A stretch of DNA of 64,000 nt from Casuarina equisetifolia (GCA_028551475.1 CM052362.1:6199354-6263353); one strand, 5' to 3'. Shown: positions 14,101 to 28,400, numbered from the stretch's first letter. Program-made: numbers and translations. The notes: generated by a model from the letters alone, not told the origin.

Positions 14101-14327
14101 CACTATCTGGGGTTTAACATCATCTCAAGAAAAACAAAGGACACCTTAAAACAAATAACAACCATTTCATATAAGAAGCCCTCCTTATAAAGATAACTTA
14201 CCTTAAGAAAAGCAAGAAACCTTTCGTTTAAGAAGCCTTCTTTGTAAAGACAAGCCATCTCAAGAAATCCAACAAGTACCTTAAAAAAAGCAATAATCAC
14301 CTTATTAAAAAGCCAACTAACCAAAGT
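11185..14327 (+). mobile_element. Partial Ty1/copia element A, unit 1
   Basis: A 5'-truncated copia fossil on the + strand with no LTRs recognised. Recognisable parts in order: gag-pre-integrase about 11.2-11.45 kb, integrase about 11.6-12.2 kb (for example KKYWPNAF and the LPT-like/LLYGKASYY stretch), reverse transcriptase from about 12.9 kb, and RNase H to about 14.05 kb (KHIDIGYYF followed by FFTKFLL-like and SKLGV-like endings typical of Ale/Retrofit copia). It is broken many times and ancient. The same fragment occurs at 39908-43098. Confidence 0.85.
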
Positions 14328-14332
14328 CTTAC

Positions 14333-15299
14333 ACCAAATGCATTAGGATCTATGAATATTCCTGGTTTACAATAAATCTTTCGATCATCTTATCACCAAA
14401 AGCCACACAAATAACATGGTATATGTCTATCCACATTTAATTCATGGTTATATATTATAAGAAGCAATTGCATATTATTACCTTTCAGTCTCTAACATGC
14501 ACATCAAATCATTCAAGTGGTGGCCAATCACTTAAAAGCATTAAGCATAATAATATATAACTCACATAAATAAACTATCTTACAAAACATAAAAACTTAT
14601 AGGATTCACATCATCATAGTTAGGCTACATCTTTGCTCTAACAAAAGAAGTTTAGAACATAATGAAATAATGAGGAAGAACAATAATAAGAAACAAAGAA
14701 GGCATCTTGAATCCAAGAACAAGAAGTCTGTCACCCTTTTTGTCTTCTCTTCAAGAAATCTTGAATTCTTGGCCTCTCTCTTGAGTTGAATCTTGAATTC
14801 TTGGCCTCTCTCTTGAGTTGTGCTCAATTTCCTCCTTGGTTTCAGCGGCAACTTCTTTTCTCTCTTGCTTCCCCCTCTCTTCTATGCAGGGCTCCTCCTT
14901 TATATAGGGTATGGGATCTAGAACTTTCTCCTTATCCTAATAGCATTGGGTTTTGGATTCCCAATACAATTGGGTTTTAGACTTCTATATTAATTAGGCT
15001 TTAGACTCCTAATAGGACTAGGTTTTCTAATTATTTAAAAAAATAATAACAATAAAAATCTAATAACAATTATCCAAAGCCCAAGCCCAATTTGACTCTC
15101 TTGATCTTGATATTACAATTTTGCCACACAATAAGCATCAGGTTCTCCATGTTCATCCCTTTTCTCCTTGCCTCCTTATGCTACAAAAACAAGACAAATT
15201 CAAATAAATAAGAGGAGTTCAAATATTTTTTTCATAAGCATTGTATTATTTATTGCCTAAAAAAATAGGTAAAATAACTCTATAAAAATAGAGTTATCA
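14333..15299 (-). mobile_element. Solo LTR R1 (unit 1 only)
   Basis: A 967-bp insertion absent from unit 2, flanked by a perfect 5-bp duplication cttac (14328-14332, 15300-15304). The empty site is seen in unit 2 at about 43091. Read on the minus strand it starts TGATAACTCT and matches the first two thirds of the solo LTR at 47567-49002. It is shorter than that relative and its other end does not read CA. It contains a short direct repeat at about 14757-14820. Confidence 0.85.
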
Positions 15300-17895
15300 C
15301 TTACCTCATTCCTAATGGGAAAAAACATATAAAGTTTTCACTTTCAAATAAAAGTTTCAAACTAAAAGTGCCTTAAAGATATCTTCGGATCCCTTTACTA
15401 CATTAAAATGTTCTTTTCCAAGATTTGAAGTAAACTTGCTAACTAATTGAATTGCATGAGCTATATCTAGTATTTTACAAATCATTGCAAGCATTGAACA
15501 ACTAACAATTGAAGTATAAGGATCTCTTTCCATATTTTTTACTTGTTTCTTATTTGCAAGACATTGTTCCTTACTAAGCCTAAAGTCTATAGCAAGAGGC
15601 ATGCTTGCCACTTTAGTTTTATACATATAAAATCTTTAAAGCACTTTCTTGATGTACTCCTCTTTAGACAATTATAATTTCTTCATTTTTCTATCATGAC
15701 TAGTACTCACCATTTTAGCTTTATCCATATAAAACCTTTAAAGCACTTTCTTGATGTACTCCTCTTAGGACAACTATAATCTTTTGACTTTTTTATTTTG
15801 ATTAACTCTCATACCAAGAATTTACTTCATATGGCCTAAGTTTTTCATTGAAAATGAATTACTTAGCTCCTTGTTTAACCTTTCAATTTTTGTAGTATTC
15901 TAACCAATTATAAGCATGTCATCTATATAAATAGTAGAATGATAAAATTATCTTTTGAGAACTTCTATACAAACACATAATGATAAGAATTTGTCTTCTT
16001 ATAGACTTGTTCTCTTATAAAAGACTCAAATTATTTATACCATTATCTCGATGCCTATTTTAATCCATATAAAATTTTCTTTATCTTACAAACATAGTTC
16101 TCTTTATATTTTTCTTTAAAAACCCTTTGATTGTTCCATATAAATTTTTTCATTTAAGTCACTATGAAGAAAAGTAGTCCTTAAGCATATTTGATCTCAA
16201 AATTAAAACTAGTAGCCAATCCCAAAACCACTTTGATTGAAGACATTTCCACAATAGGTGAAAAGACCTCATCATAATTAATTTCTTTTTTTAATGGAAA
16301 CTTTTAACAACTAGTCTAATTTTATATTGAGGTTGTGAAGAATTTTCATGATACTTTAATCTATAAATCTAGCGATTCTTCAAAGCTTTCTTTCTTTTAA
16401 GTAATGTCATCATCTCAAGTGTTTGATTTTCATGTAAAGATTTCCACTTATCTTGCATCGCATCAACCCATCTTTTCATATTGACATCCTTCATTGCTTC
16501 TTCAAGGGTTTTAAGCTCACCTGCATTAGTCACAGTACATACTCCTCAGTAAAAATGTAAAGGATGGATGATGATCTCTAATAGACTTCCTTAATGGTGG
16601 AGCTATAAATGGATCCTACTAAACATGAATAACATTATCTATTTGAGTGTCATTATTATTTACACCTTATTAATTATTTTGAATTTGATCTTAAACATCA
16701 TACATAATATCACTTTCAACCTATTATGGCGACTATCTTTACATATCATTTGAAGGAATTAGATCAATATCAAGCCTTGTGACATATTCTTTTCTTTTTA
16801 ACTAATATCTATTACATTTTTCTTGTTAAAAAGTACAACATTAAGACTTCTCACAATTTTTTTCACAATTGAATTATAAAACGTGTAGCTAAATTTATCA
16901 TAATTATAACAAAAAATTATATATTTTAGCATCTTAACATCTAACTTAGACCTTTCATCCTTTGGAATATAAAAAAAATGCTTTGTAACCAAATACTCTT
17001 AGTTAGTTATAGGAAACATCATTGCCAAACCAAATTCTATTTGGCACATGACCATCTAAAGTAATAGTTGGATATGAATTGATAACATGAGCTATAGTAC
17101 ATAATGCCTCACCCTAAAATATCTTTGGCAAGTTAGCATTTGAAATCATACATTTGACTTTTAACCAATATCTTATTCATTTTTTTCCACCATATCATTC
17201 AACTTAGGTGTTTTTGGAGGTGTATTTTGATGTTAAATATCATGTTATTTGCAATACTCATCAAGTAACCTGATGTACTCACCACCATTATCTAATTGAA
17301 TGCATCTCAACTTCTTTTCAATTTGTCTTTCAAATAAAACTTAAAATTGCTTAAATGCATTTAGCTTTTGATCTTTTGATGTCAAGATATAAACCTAAAG
17401 ATTTCTTGAATAATTATCAATGAAGGTTAAAAAATAAGATGTAGCACAAAGCATCCTTAAGGTAATTAGGCACAAGCATATAAGAGTACTAATTCTAAAA
17501 AATCTAATTTTCCTGAAGAATGATGACTATAAAATGAAACTTTTTTCATTTTCCAGCTAAATAATGTATACACTTCTTAAGTTTTGCACTTTTAACTCTA
17601 GATAGCAAGTTTTTCTTTGCCAACACATTCATGCCTTTCTTATTCATATGACATAATCACCTAGTGCTATAAAGCACTTGTATTCTCATCTTCTTGAAAC
17701 TCTTGGCTTGAAACAAATTTAAAGAAGATTCTTTCTTGCCTTTAACTAATGAACCTTTAGTAGATATCTATTGTCCATTATTGAAGATATTGCAAAAACC
17801 TTCATCATTAAGCTTTTCAATAGAAATTAAATTCAAGCAAATTTTTGGTACATGTTTGACATTATTAAGAATCAACTTAGATCAATTATTGGTCC

Positions 17896-18259
17896 TAAAA
17901 GAATTCAATAACTCCCAGTAGATCGACCATAATTGCTAATTGAGAAAGAGAGAGAAAACCCTAATTTGTGAAATTCTCAATGATTATTTCATTGAATTTG
18001 ATTGAATTAAATACATCAATGTTTATAGATTGTAAATGGAAAGCAAGTATAAACAAAATCAAATCAATTTTCATTAAAACTTTACATAATCAAATTAGGA
18101 AAGGTTTTTGGGTGACAAGTGGTGGCAAGCATGGACTTGCTTGATCGCTCATAAACACGAAGCGGTTGATGTTGATGTGGCCTTAAGGCTAATGTGGCAT
18201 GGTTATGGATGGTTATGTGGCTACTAATGTGGCGGTTGACATGACTGACTATTCTAACA
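17896..18259 (-). repeat. 3' LTR of element D, unit 1
   Basis: 364 bp, ends CTATTCTAACA on the + strand. It pairs with 22167-22544 and is markedly diverged from it, so D is older than the tandem duplication. Confidence 0.85.
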
Positions 18260-21200
18260 TTCCCTTATAAGCTGAAAGGGTAGTATGAACCATCAGCTTG
18301 GAACGAAGAAGTTTGAAATAAGTAGAGAAGAGACCTTTGGTGAAGATTTCAGTGGGCTGGTTGATGGAGAAGATGAACTAGAGGTAGAGTTGGCTACGAG
18401 TAAGTTGTTCTCAAACAAAATGACAGTTAATCTTAATATGCTTGGTTTAAGCATGAAAGATTAGATGAGTAGTTAAATAGAAAGCAAACATGTTGTCACA
18501 CCAAAGGGTTAGAGGCTACAACGGAAGAGTGCAGAGATCACAGAGAAGATACTCAATCCACATGAGTTCTGCAGTGGTGTTGGCCAATGATTTGTATTCA
18601 GCTTAGCTCTAGAGTGAGCGATGGTGTGTTGCTTGCGAGAACTCTAAAAGATAATATTCCAACCAAGGTGAATGTAGAAGCCTCCCACTAAGTGGTGATC
18701 ATCACAATCATCAACCTAACTAGCATTAGAGAATGCATGGAGTGAGATGGAGGGGCCACAAGTCAGAAGAAGACCAAGCTAGGGAGTAATTGTTAAGTAG
18801 TGAAGGATGCACTTCACCGTTTGCCAATGAATAGTGGTTAGGCAATGGAGGAAATGATAAGCAATGTTGATAGAGAGGCAATGTCTAATTAAGTAAGTGT
18901 GAGATACTATAGAGCGTTCACGATGCTACGATAAAGTATAAGATCAGTTAGAGGTTCCTCAAAATGGACCGATAAAGGTTCATTGGTTGAGCATGGAGTG
19001 GAGAGGGCCTTAGCATTGCTTATCTTGGCACAGGCTAGGATGTTTAGAGTGACCTTGGCCTAATGAAGGATGAGGCCATTGGTAGTGAGTTGAACTTCAA
19101 TCCCAAGAAAGTAGTGGATGAGACCTAGGTCCTTGGAAGTAAACTCATGATGAAGTGCTTGGAGAAGATTAAAGAACGGTGCCTATGGAGAACCAATGAG
19201 AATAATATCATCCATTTAAACAAGGAGGATGAAACTATACCATGGGGTGTGTAAAGTGAATATTGAGGTGTCTGCTAAAGAAATCACAAAGCTTAAAGAG
19301 ATAAAAAAGAGAGCTTAGTTAATGGTACTAGGCATGGGGTGCCTACTTCAGGCCATAGAGCAATTGATACAGCTAATAGACATAGTGAGCAAGCTTAGGA
19401 TCAATGAAGCCTTAGGGTTGATCCATGTAGACAACCTCGGAGAGATACTCATAGAGGAACGCATTGGAAACATCCAGTTGGCAAATGGGCCAGCCACAAG
19501 AGTAGGTTAGCGTAAGGATCGTGCAAATGGTGATAGGCTTTGCCATGAGGCTAAAAGTTTTACTGTAGTCTATACCTTCTTGTTGATGAAAGCCCTTAGC
19601 CGTGAGATGGGCCTTGTATCGCTCTAGTGAACCATTAAAATTGAGTTTGACCTTGTAAATCCACTTGTATCCAATGGTTTTGATACTAGAAGCAGGAATC
19701 AAGACCCATGCACCATTGTGGAGAAGAGCAGTGTACTTAGCAACCATAGTATCATGCTAGTGAGCTTCCTAAATAACCTGAGAGTAGCAAGTGGGTTCGA
19801 GGTGTGATTGGGGTGATGTGGTAAAGGCAATGGTCTGGTCATAAGTGAAATGACAATGAGGGATGGTGCCATCTTAGAGGTGAGTTACTGGGTTAGAGGG
19901 TAGAGGAGGAAAGGTAGATGGACTTGGTGAAAGTGGAAAGAGGGAAGAGTCCAGGGGAGGGTCTAGAGATGGGGAGTCATTTGGTGGGGAAGAAGAGGAA
20001 ATGGAGCCAGATAGGGGTGGTGGGGGTGTTAGGTTTTATGGCTTAACAAAAAGGGGGTTGAATTGTTATAACCAGCAATTTAAAACTATTATTTTAACAA
20101 ATGCTCAATTTAATTTGCTAGACAAGTCACACAAATAATATTAATATAAATTGAACAAATTTCAAACATATGATGCTTTACTTCCAAGTCAAACAGCACG
20201 TTATCTAGAATATTGTCACACTTATATTTGAGACGGTGTGTAAGTGAAACGGTGAGTTTCATCACAAGCCGGGCTCACTTATCTGATAGATAGATAAGTA
20301 GGCCATAAGGCCATGAGACAGGCCGAAAACAAAACCAGGCCGAGAACAATATCAGGCCAAGAGCAATATCAGGCTGAGAATGATATAATATCAGTTCTTA
20401 ATAGAACTGAAGTTTGTTCCAAAAATAAAACCAAATACTTTATTCCTTCATCCAAGCAAGAGTAAGTATCATTTTTTCTTAATCATAATGCATGACATAT
20501 TTAACTTCAATTTATTAAGCCTTGTTCTCAAGACATTATATAATGAAATTAAATAAATCATTTCTTAAGAGCACTATATAGTAACATTATATCAAGAAAT
20601 ATAGGAACCTAGTTACTTTATAATATCATTAATTGATATTACAATTTGTACACTTTTTACTTCCTATGATTTTCTTTTGCACTTATGAAAAACATATTTC
20701 AAGAAATATATTCATAAATATATTTTGTCACAACAAAACCCTTATTTTTCAACAGGGGGAACCAGGATCAAGTTCACAAGAGAATCAGATAAGGAGGAGC
20801 TTGAATGAGGAGTGGGGGAAGGGGAAATATGGTAAGTTGTTGAGTACTAGTGTAAAAAGTAACACCAAAAAGGGTAGCAAAAGAATCATGACATGATGAA
20901 AGGTCCCCAAGTCAGGATGCCAAGATGTATCATCAAGGGCAAAAGATGGAGGGTTAGGGGGGCCTTAATGAGAGAGGGGAGTTAGAAGTTAGGTGTAATG
21001 GGCCCAAGGTGGGTAGTAGGAAAGTGTGGGGTTGGGATAGGTTAGGTGGGCCTGAGGTTGAGTTTAAACTTAAGGGTGTAGGTGGTGGGGGGGTTAAAAG
21101 TGGGGTTAAAATGCTCTAAACAGTTGGATACATGATGGCTAAGCTTGTGACATAAGCGGCAGTAGGGCCCATTATAGTGTTGGCCTCGTAATTTATTGTA

Positions 21201-22166
21201 AGAGGGCTAAGGTGTGTTAGACAGGCTAAGGAGAAGCCAATCGGAGTTGGGTTGGGCTACATGAGGTGTAGATTGGCATGAGCTCAAACACGCGCTTGGG
21301 CCTAGGCTCGAGTCAGTACAGGTTGAAAGGCCCATACCTTAGTGTTGGTTAGCATAACTTGTGAATGGATCTAAGTTTGCATGACCCGCAAACTAATCGA
21401 ATAAGCTGCAAATACAGCTAATGAGATCAGGGTGGTGCTTCGGCTAGTGGAATGGCCTTCTTGAGCCAAAATCAAGCCATGGATGACCTTATGGGTGAGC
21501 CGTTGGGTTTGTTGGAGGATTGAGACCAAAATTGTGAGGTCGTTGTAGTCTTCATCGAGGTCACAAAAGATGTGAGTGAAGTACTCATTCATGATGATGT
21601 GGCTGCCGATGGCGGTGAGCTAGTCAAGGATTTTCTTCATGTCATGAAGGAATTTCCTCATAGAACAAGAGCCATAATTGATCGTATAAAGTTAGAGGTG
21701 AAGAGTGGAGGAACGGCTAAATGATTTAGCTATGTAGAAGCATGTGAGGTGTGTCCACGCAGTGGTGGAGGACCATATGTTTGTCAATTGGTTGACAACG
21801 GTGTTCGTGAAGGTGGCCAGAATCCACCCGAGGGCCACCTGATTGTGAATGAGCCACAAATGATAGGCGGGGTTATGGGATTTAGTACAATCGAGCCCGA
21901 TTAGGGTTTTGAGTAGTGCAAGCACACAGTTGTCAACAATTGACAGGAGTTGCTATGACATGAGGAATAACAGAAGTCTTGTCTTCCAAATGCCAAAATT
22001 TGTGTCGTCAAAACGCTCAATGGTGGTTAAAGCAAGCATCATCAATGTTGGAAAGGCTACTAGAACCGTGGGAAGAGGTGGGGTAGGGTTATGGTTTCAC
22101 AAATTGGCATTTTTGTGAAGAGATTTTCTAGTAGGGAGGTGTTGGCCATTGGCTCTATTGATACCA

Positions 22167-22544
22167 TGAAAGAATTCAATAACTTACAACAGATTGACCA
22201 AAAGTACTGATTGAGAGAGAAAAGGAGAAAACCCTAATTTCTAAAATTCTTGATGATTATTTCATTGAATTTGATTAGACTAAACACATTATTGTTGACA
22301 GATTGTAAATGGAAAGTAGGTATAAACAAAATCAAATCAATTTTCTTTACAAATTTACAGAATTAAAGTAGGAAAGGTTTTCTAGTGACGAGCGGCGGCA
22401 AGTGTGGATTCGCTCGATCACTCGCAGACATGAGTTGGCTATTATTGATATCGCCTTAGGGCTAACATTAGGCCTAATGTGGCACAGTCATGGATGGTAA
22501 CGTGGCTGCTTATGTGGCAGCTAATGTGACTGACTATTCTAACA
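22167..22544 (-). repeat. 5' LTR of element D, unit 1
   Basis: 378 bp, TGAAAGAATTC at its left end next to the primer binding site, ending CTATTCTAACA at the right. Confidence 0.88.
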
Positions 22545-23632
22545 AGTCTCTAAGTATATATCTCCATACCCAGAACTCTAGCCAAACAATCATTAGCTAT
22601 GTTCAATGTGCCAAAGTTTCCTGGAGTATAAGAAGTAAAAAGCTCACTCTTAGAGGTGATATGAAAGGAAGTACCACTATTAATTATCAAACTTGTATCA
22701 TTACATGCAAAATTCACATTATTATCAAAGCACACAATAACAAATGGATTAGTGGTTAATGCAACTCAATTATTATCATTGTTGTCCTATTAAGTTCCCT
22801 ATTTTCATTTCCACATTTAACATTCTTTCATTTATTTTTCAACTAGAAGCAATTTTTCTTGATATGACCCATCCAGCCACAATGATAAAACTTTACATTT
22901 TTATATTTTGATCTCAACTTGCTTTGACTTTGGTTATTGCCTCCCAGACCTCTACTTTAACTTCTTACCCTGTTTCTAACAACCAAAGCTTTAGAATGAG
23001 ATAAAAAAACCCAAACTCTTTCTTCCTATCTCTTCATTCAAAATACTACTCTTAGCAAAATTCATAATGACAATATCATTAGAAAAAGAGTTACTCACTG
23101 ACATATGAAATGTTTCTTAAGATTTCAATAAAGTACCAAGTAGCCAAAGTCTTTGTACTTCATCTTTAAATTTCATATTCATATATGCAAGTTGATTTAA
23201 CACTCTTAAAACTTATTCAAGTTATTAGGTAGGGATTACCCATCTATGTATTTCAAGCTAATAAGTTACTTTGTCAAATACATCTTATTATTTCCAATCT
23301 TTTATGCATATAATGATTCAAGCTTGTTCCATATGATTTGAGCATGTGTTTCTTTATTGATGTAATTCAAAATATTCTCATCTACAAATTATAGAATGAA
23401 CCTACATACAACTTTATGCTTAAAATTCTAATAAGCCTTACTTATGTTCTCAAGTTATGTTTTGCTAGACATTACTAAATGCTAATGCTTCATTAGAAGA
23501 AATCTTTCATCTTACCTTTTCAAACATAATAATTTCTTCCATTCAAATTAATTATCCTATTAGTAGTCAATTCCATCGTTCAATCAAATCCAAAAAATAA
23601 AACAACCACACCCTAGGCTTTAAATACCATTA

Positions 23633-24067
23633 TGATAGGAAAAAAACATATAAAGTTTCCTATTTTAATTGAACCTATGAGGAAAGGCTAAAACACCTAT
23701 AATATAGTTTGAATCATACATAAAAAATGAAAATACCTTAATCCACACAATCAGCATAAGAGAATTTTTTATGTAGAAAACTCTCCTAATATGAATGATA
23801 AAAACCACAAGACCGATCATAGAATTTATTTGAATCTTCACTATATAAATCTTTAGGTTTACAACCCACCAAGTCCTTAACAACATAAAAAAGATAAAGA
23901 TTTACTAATCCAATAATAATGGAATTAACAATTGATAGTGAAGAACAAGTTGTAGACATCAACTTAATCAAAAAAAGTTGGAGAAAAATCATTGACATTT
24001 TTACTAAGACTTGTTGATGTAAAGAGCTTCAAATGACAATTCAATCATTCAAAATGAGAAACACCCA
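23633..24067 (-). repeat. 5' LTR of element B, unit 1
   Basis: 435 bp, reads TGGGTG...CCTATCA on the minus strand, followed inside the element by a TGGTAT primer binding site after a two-base gap. The target duplication attcc lies outside at 24068. Confidence 0.75.
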
Positions 24068-24072
24068 ATTCC

Positions 24073-24439
24073 AAACCTACTAACAAAAATCAACTTGATT
24101 GGACCATGGATCGACCTTAATCAAGCATGATCAACTGTTGCACAAGACTTTTAATTCTTGTGAAAATGCTACTCTTTTCTCTCTCTCTCTTTCTATCTAT
24201 CTCTCTTTTGTTCTTTGATAACCACCCCTAAAACTCCTTTTCTTTTTTTTTTCTTATTTAACATTAGAGCAACATCATCTTAAAAGGACCCAATGTAAGT
24301 CTTATTTAACATTCGTTCAATTGTTGAATTTGTCATCATTTTCTTACACTCAATAGAAATTGATCCCTCAAAGGCTTTCACAAACTATCATTATTCTCTC
24401 TATCTTTCTGCTTCTAAATATCTTTAATCTACATTTAAT
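24073..24439. other. Spacer with CT-rich tract, no gene
   Basis: Sequence between element B and the copia gag remnant. It has a CT-rich tract at about 24174-24210 and a poly-T run. Unit 2 carries about 150 bp here that unit 1 lacks. No coding signal is seen. Confidence 0.5.
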
Positions 24440-25438
24440 GCAAGTGCAATGGATTGGAGCTTGTTAATTTGCCAATTCACCCCAGAGATCCTTCAATTTG
24501 ATGTGAAAATCAGTTATGGCTTTCTGTCTCATCCTTTAGCCAATTTTAGGTCAACGACAGCTTCTTTGAGGAAAAAGTTTAGGGTTCCCATCACTTTGTT
24601 GAACAGTTCATGCAAGATTGAGTAATTTTTTGTCAATAATTTGGTTTGAGCAACCAAATTTTTGAGGGTCGGATTGGCTGCAGGAAAAAGCCATATCTTC
24701 ATGGCAGTATGACACTGATCCTAGTACTTTGCCACCTTGTCGTCATTGGTGGGGTGCAGCAATGATCCGTCCAAAACCTTATTTTGTTTCAGATGAGAAA
24801 AATATCACAAATTTGGTTGCTTGAGAAACTCATCTCTGCTTCTCCAACAAGCCTCTTCGAAATAACGCTACCAGCTTGCAGATCGATGTTTGAGAGAAGA
24901 TAGAGGTTGCAAGTTGTAGCCAGGATGGTACAGGACTGAATAGGTGTTGATTCGGCCAAGAAGGAAGCAATTTATGGCAAGCGTTATGGTAGAGATGATA
25001 ATTTTCTGGGTGGTAAAGGACAAAAAATCTAATTTTGGGGAAGAGAGAGAGAGAGAGAGAGAAACTGTGTGACTAATTCACAGTTTGTATTGAGGCTAAT
25101 GTAGAGTTTTGAATTCCCATTTCAAGCTCGTTTAGATGGCTAGAAAAAATAAATGAATTAAGGAAACGATTTTCTCAGAAAAGGAAACCTTGCTCTTAGA
25201 TATTATTCACAGGACGTTAGAAAAGGAAAAGAAGGCTAACAAGTGATGACAATTCAATATATTAATTCTACAATTGCGTAGAGTTATAAAACATTATGAC
25301 TATATATATATATATGGGCCTAAACCTAGCTTTACAAGGTAACTAATTACAAACATATCTAGGAATACCAGTTCGACCAGGAAGCCTAATATAATTAGGA
25401 GACCCAATATTTGGGTAATTGGCATATATTCTTTAACA
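24440..25438 (-). mobile_element. Copia LTR plus gag remnant F, unit 1
   Basis: At 25244-25438 lies an LTR-like sequence (TGTTAAAG...CATCA on the minus strand) with the look of Ale-type copia LTRs. Leftward follow a GA/CT microsatellite and then gag-like coding remains (minus strand, about 24.45-24.9 kb; LDGSLLHPTND and DFHIKLKDLWGEL stretches resemble copia gag). No initiator-tRNA primer site is visible, and the element has lost the rest of its body. Broken fossil, shared by both units. Confidence 0.5.
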
Positions 25439-28400
25439 GCTACCTAACCAGCCAAAAACTCTTTAAAGTCTCCGCAAGGCAGCTCCAATAAGCACGCATC
25501 TTCTCCCTGCTCCAGAGACAAGGCGATCTAACCAATGAATATTTGATGTGCTTTTCTGATGGCCTGGCGTTTCTTGAATCATTTGGTTTCAACTCGATGA
25601 ATTAATGTCCGCTTCATAGAAGAGATACGAATGAGGCGACTAGTTCTTTGAATTGCCCATTGCCGTCTCCAGTCAAGACCGATTCGAGAAGATAGCCTAT
25701 TGGCTGAGCTATGTTAACTGACCTATTGGCAATTCGAAGCTAACGTGAAAGTTGAACTTAGATAAAGATTGATAGTGGTACTCTTTTACTTATCTGAATC
25801 TGAGAAAAACGTGGTAACTTCTACAGCAAGTTATGTGGCAAACTAGCCCATCCAGAATTATGAACAACTTGCACTTGAAAAGAAGACACGGCCACGTAAA
25901 ACATCCTCTTTTTCTTAAGATGTCATCTTTTGATGCCAATTCGCTTAACTTTTAAGGTTCTTCTTAAGTATTTGTCGGAAACTTTTGATGTAGTTGGCTT
26001 CTACGACCCGGTGAAAGGCAAGTCGAGCACTCAAGCTTAGTCCAGAAACTTGAAATTGTTTCAAATAAAATAAAAGAGAAACGACTTTTCGTTTAATCAA
26101 AAAGAACTGCCAGAATTTTACGTAGGAGGGGAGGAACTATGTAACAACCACTTTCTACCAACACACCATTGTAAAATTTTTAGTTATGAAGTTAAAATTA
26201 AGAATAAAGTAAGATAATTATTTTTTAAAATGGAGTGAAATATAAGGCTTAGAAAACTTAAGCAATTAAGAGAAGATAAAAAGATTGTCAGCTGTTAGAG
26301 AGAATTAAAGGTTGTGATAGTTTCGGAAAGGAGTTAGAAAACTTCAAACTATGAATATAAAGACCATTATTCCTTATCCATGTAAATAATCACTTTCTTT
26401 ATATTTGGAAGTAGGTTTGTTCATGCAAAAGAGATTCCAAAAGTAACTGAAATTTATACATATAGCATGACTGGAAATGAAAGGATATCATATTTGAATT
26501 TTTTTTTTTTTTTGTGAATGATTTCATAGTAGGCATAGCTGTTCGAGTCATATCTTGTATAGTTAAAATGTGTTAGCGCACTATCCTTATTTATTAAAAA
26601 AATATATATTTTATGATTAATTGATATATAGACATTCCCCTTAAAAATAAAGTATTAAATGACAATCTGCGAACAAAAGGTTGATGCTTCCTTCTTTTTT
26701 TCTTTTTTTCTTTTTTTTTTTGGGGTGAATCTTCCTGTACTTTATATATCTTAAAATTTATAGTAAAAAATATTTTAATCAATCATTTATCATTTAAGTT
26801 CAAAAATTATATCTAAAAGATTTCAAAACCCCTACAAATACTTCTCATTATTTATAAGGTTTACATCCCTAATTGATGAGACTCGGTTGATTGATGCTTC
26901 TCGTTAATATGTGTCTGGTGCCTTTTGAAAGCCTCCCTGGGTTTGAAATCAAATGGCTTTTTGGATCACAAAGATTTGATTAAGGAGCAACATAAATCCA
27001 CCTACAATTTCCTCGTCAGTCACGATACTTTGCAGTAGAAAAACGCGGTTCCACCATTATTATCTAATGGCTTTATCGAGCATATGCACCGTTGGTTTGC
27101 ATAATTAGGTTGAAGAAGGAAATAATCCTTCTAATGCATAAAATACCAAGAATGCAGTCAGTTCATCCCGACTTTAGAAAAATTCTCTGAAAGCAAATGG
27201 GTATCGCATTGTGGCATGTAAGTTTTCAGCTACGTGATGTCAATGTCCTGAGGCTGACAAAGTGTGCATCGCTTAAATTAGAGATTCCCAAAATCATATG
27301 GATTAGCTTGCTTGTTCATGTGACCCACCTGGGCTAGACCGTTTCCCTATAATAGTTTACCTTTCTACTGTACATTTGGTATCGATTTTTGTATGTATGC
27401 GTAATATGACATGTAAGTAGTTGCAACAAAATGAGCTCTTCTTTTACTCTAGTTGTTATGGTTCCATTTTTCTTGAGAAATGGAAAGGAATACATTACGC
27501 AGTTAAAACCCAAAGAACCATGAATGTGAGGATATGATTAAAGTGTTCCATCATTAGTAATGGTTGGGAAACATGTTATTATTTGGTCATAATTTTTAAA
27601 AATTCTATTTCCTCATTATAACTTGCTGAATGAGGATACATAAATTTTATTTTAAAAAATTAAGGAAAATTTAAATAAGTTGAAATTCTCTTTATCATTT
27701 TTAACACATCCCTTCATATCAAACAGGGGTTGCAAAGTTGGTTGTAGAGGTAATACATCTTTCCTAATGCATAGGGAAAGTTATCTCTTGAACCTGGTAA
27801 TATACTAAGGAAAATTATTCTTTCCAAAATTATCTTCCTAAGATAATATATGTTTTATTTGAAAAAAGTTTCCATATAAGATTTAGACAACGTCAAAACT
27901 CCAAAATAATGAAACAAACGGATGAGAACGCTTGGCTGGTAGGAGTCAACGAAAATTGCCAGAATCAATAGGACTCTATCCAATTCTAGGGCTCAAGTGA
28001 AGGTTGGGAGGTGGTGTGTCTCAGTTGCTTTGCCAGGGCATCCTTTCATTTTATAGACTTGGGACGACAAACAACTTGAATATCTTGGATAATATAAATT
28101 ACGGGGCCCATATCAACAGATATGGTGTGAATTTTTTGCAATAATGAGGAAGAAAGTAATTGTTCTTCGTCCTTTTTGCTGATGGTGTAATTTTTCTTCC
28201 TCGATAGATACAACCTTTCTTTGGCTCCTAAAAATTGGCTAGAAACTATCCCATAATAATTCGTAAGTGGAAAGGTAAACTTTATTGAAGATTTCATTAA
28301 GTTGGTGGTCATAAATATTATGCATGCTATTTGGTAAGACAAGGGATCCTAAAAGTTCCAAGAAAATGTCAAGAAATATCATCTATCAAAATCTAAGAAA

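Larger units (their letters stand above)
17896..22544 (-). mobile_element. Ty1/copia element D, unit 1, nested in B
   Basis: A minus-strand copia fossil with LTRs at both ends, inserted inside element B. Parts in element order (right to left): 5' LTR, tRNA-iMet primer site (TGGTATCAATAGAGCC), gag about 21.4-22.1 kb (the NQVALGWI and LDEDYNDL stretches are typical of the UBN2 gag domain), pol region, and reverse transcriptase about 19.4-19.75 kb (GYKWIYKVK, RYKAHLTAKGFHQ, QLDVSNAFL), then RNase H, then the 3' LTR. The flanks read ggtcc and agtct, a diverged 5-bp duplication (agtcc/agtct in unit 2). It is about 2 kb shorter than its unit 2 copy after discounting the solo LTR there. Many breaks. 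Confidence 0.9.
15313..24067 (-). mobile_element. Tnt1-like Ty1/copia element B, unit 1, host of element D
   Basis: A minus-strand copia fossil bounded by the 5-bp duplication attcc (15308-15312, 24068-24072). It shows one well-preserved LTR at the right (23633-24067), a TGGTAT-type primer binding site next to it, gag with a zinc-knuckle region about 22.8-22.9 kb, a protease region near 22.55-22.74 kb, integrase C-terminal part about 16.8-17.2 kb (an F-Y-PKDERSKLDVK motif), reverse transcriptase, and RNase H about 15.36-15.63 kb. The left LTR survives only as a short stub. Element D is inserted in it. Many breaks; clearly dead. Also present in unit 2, so it predates the duplication. Confidence 0.88.
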
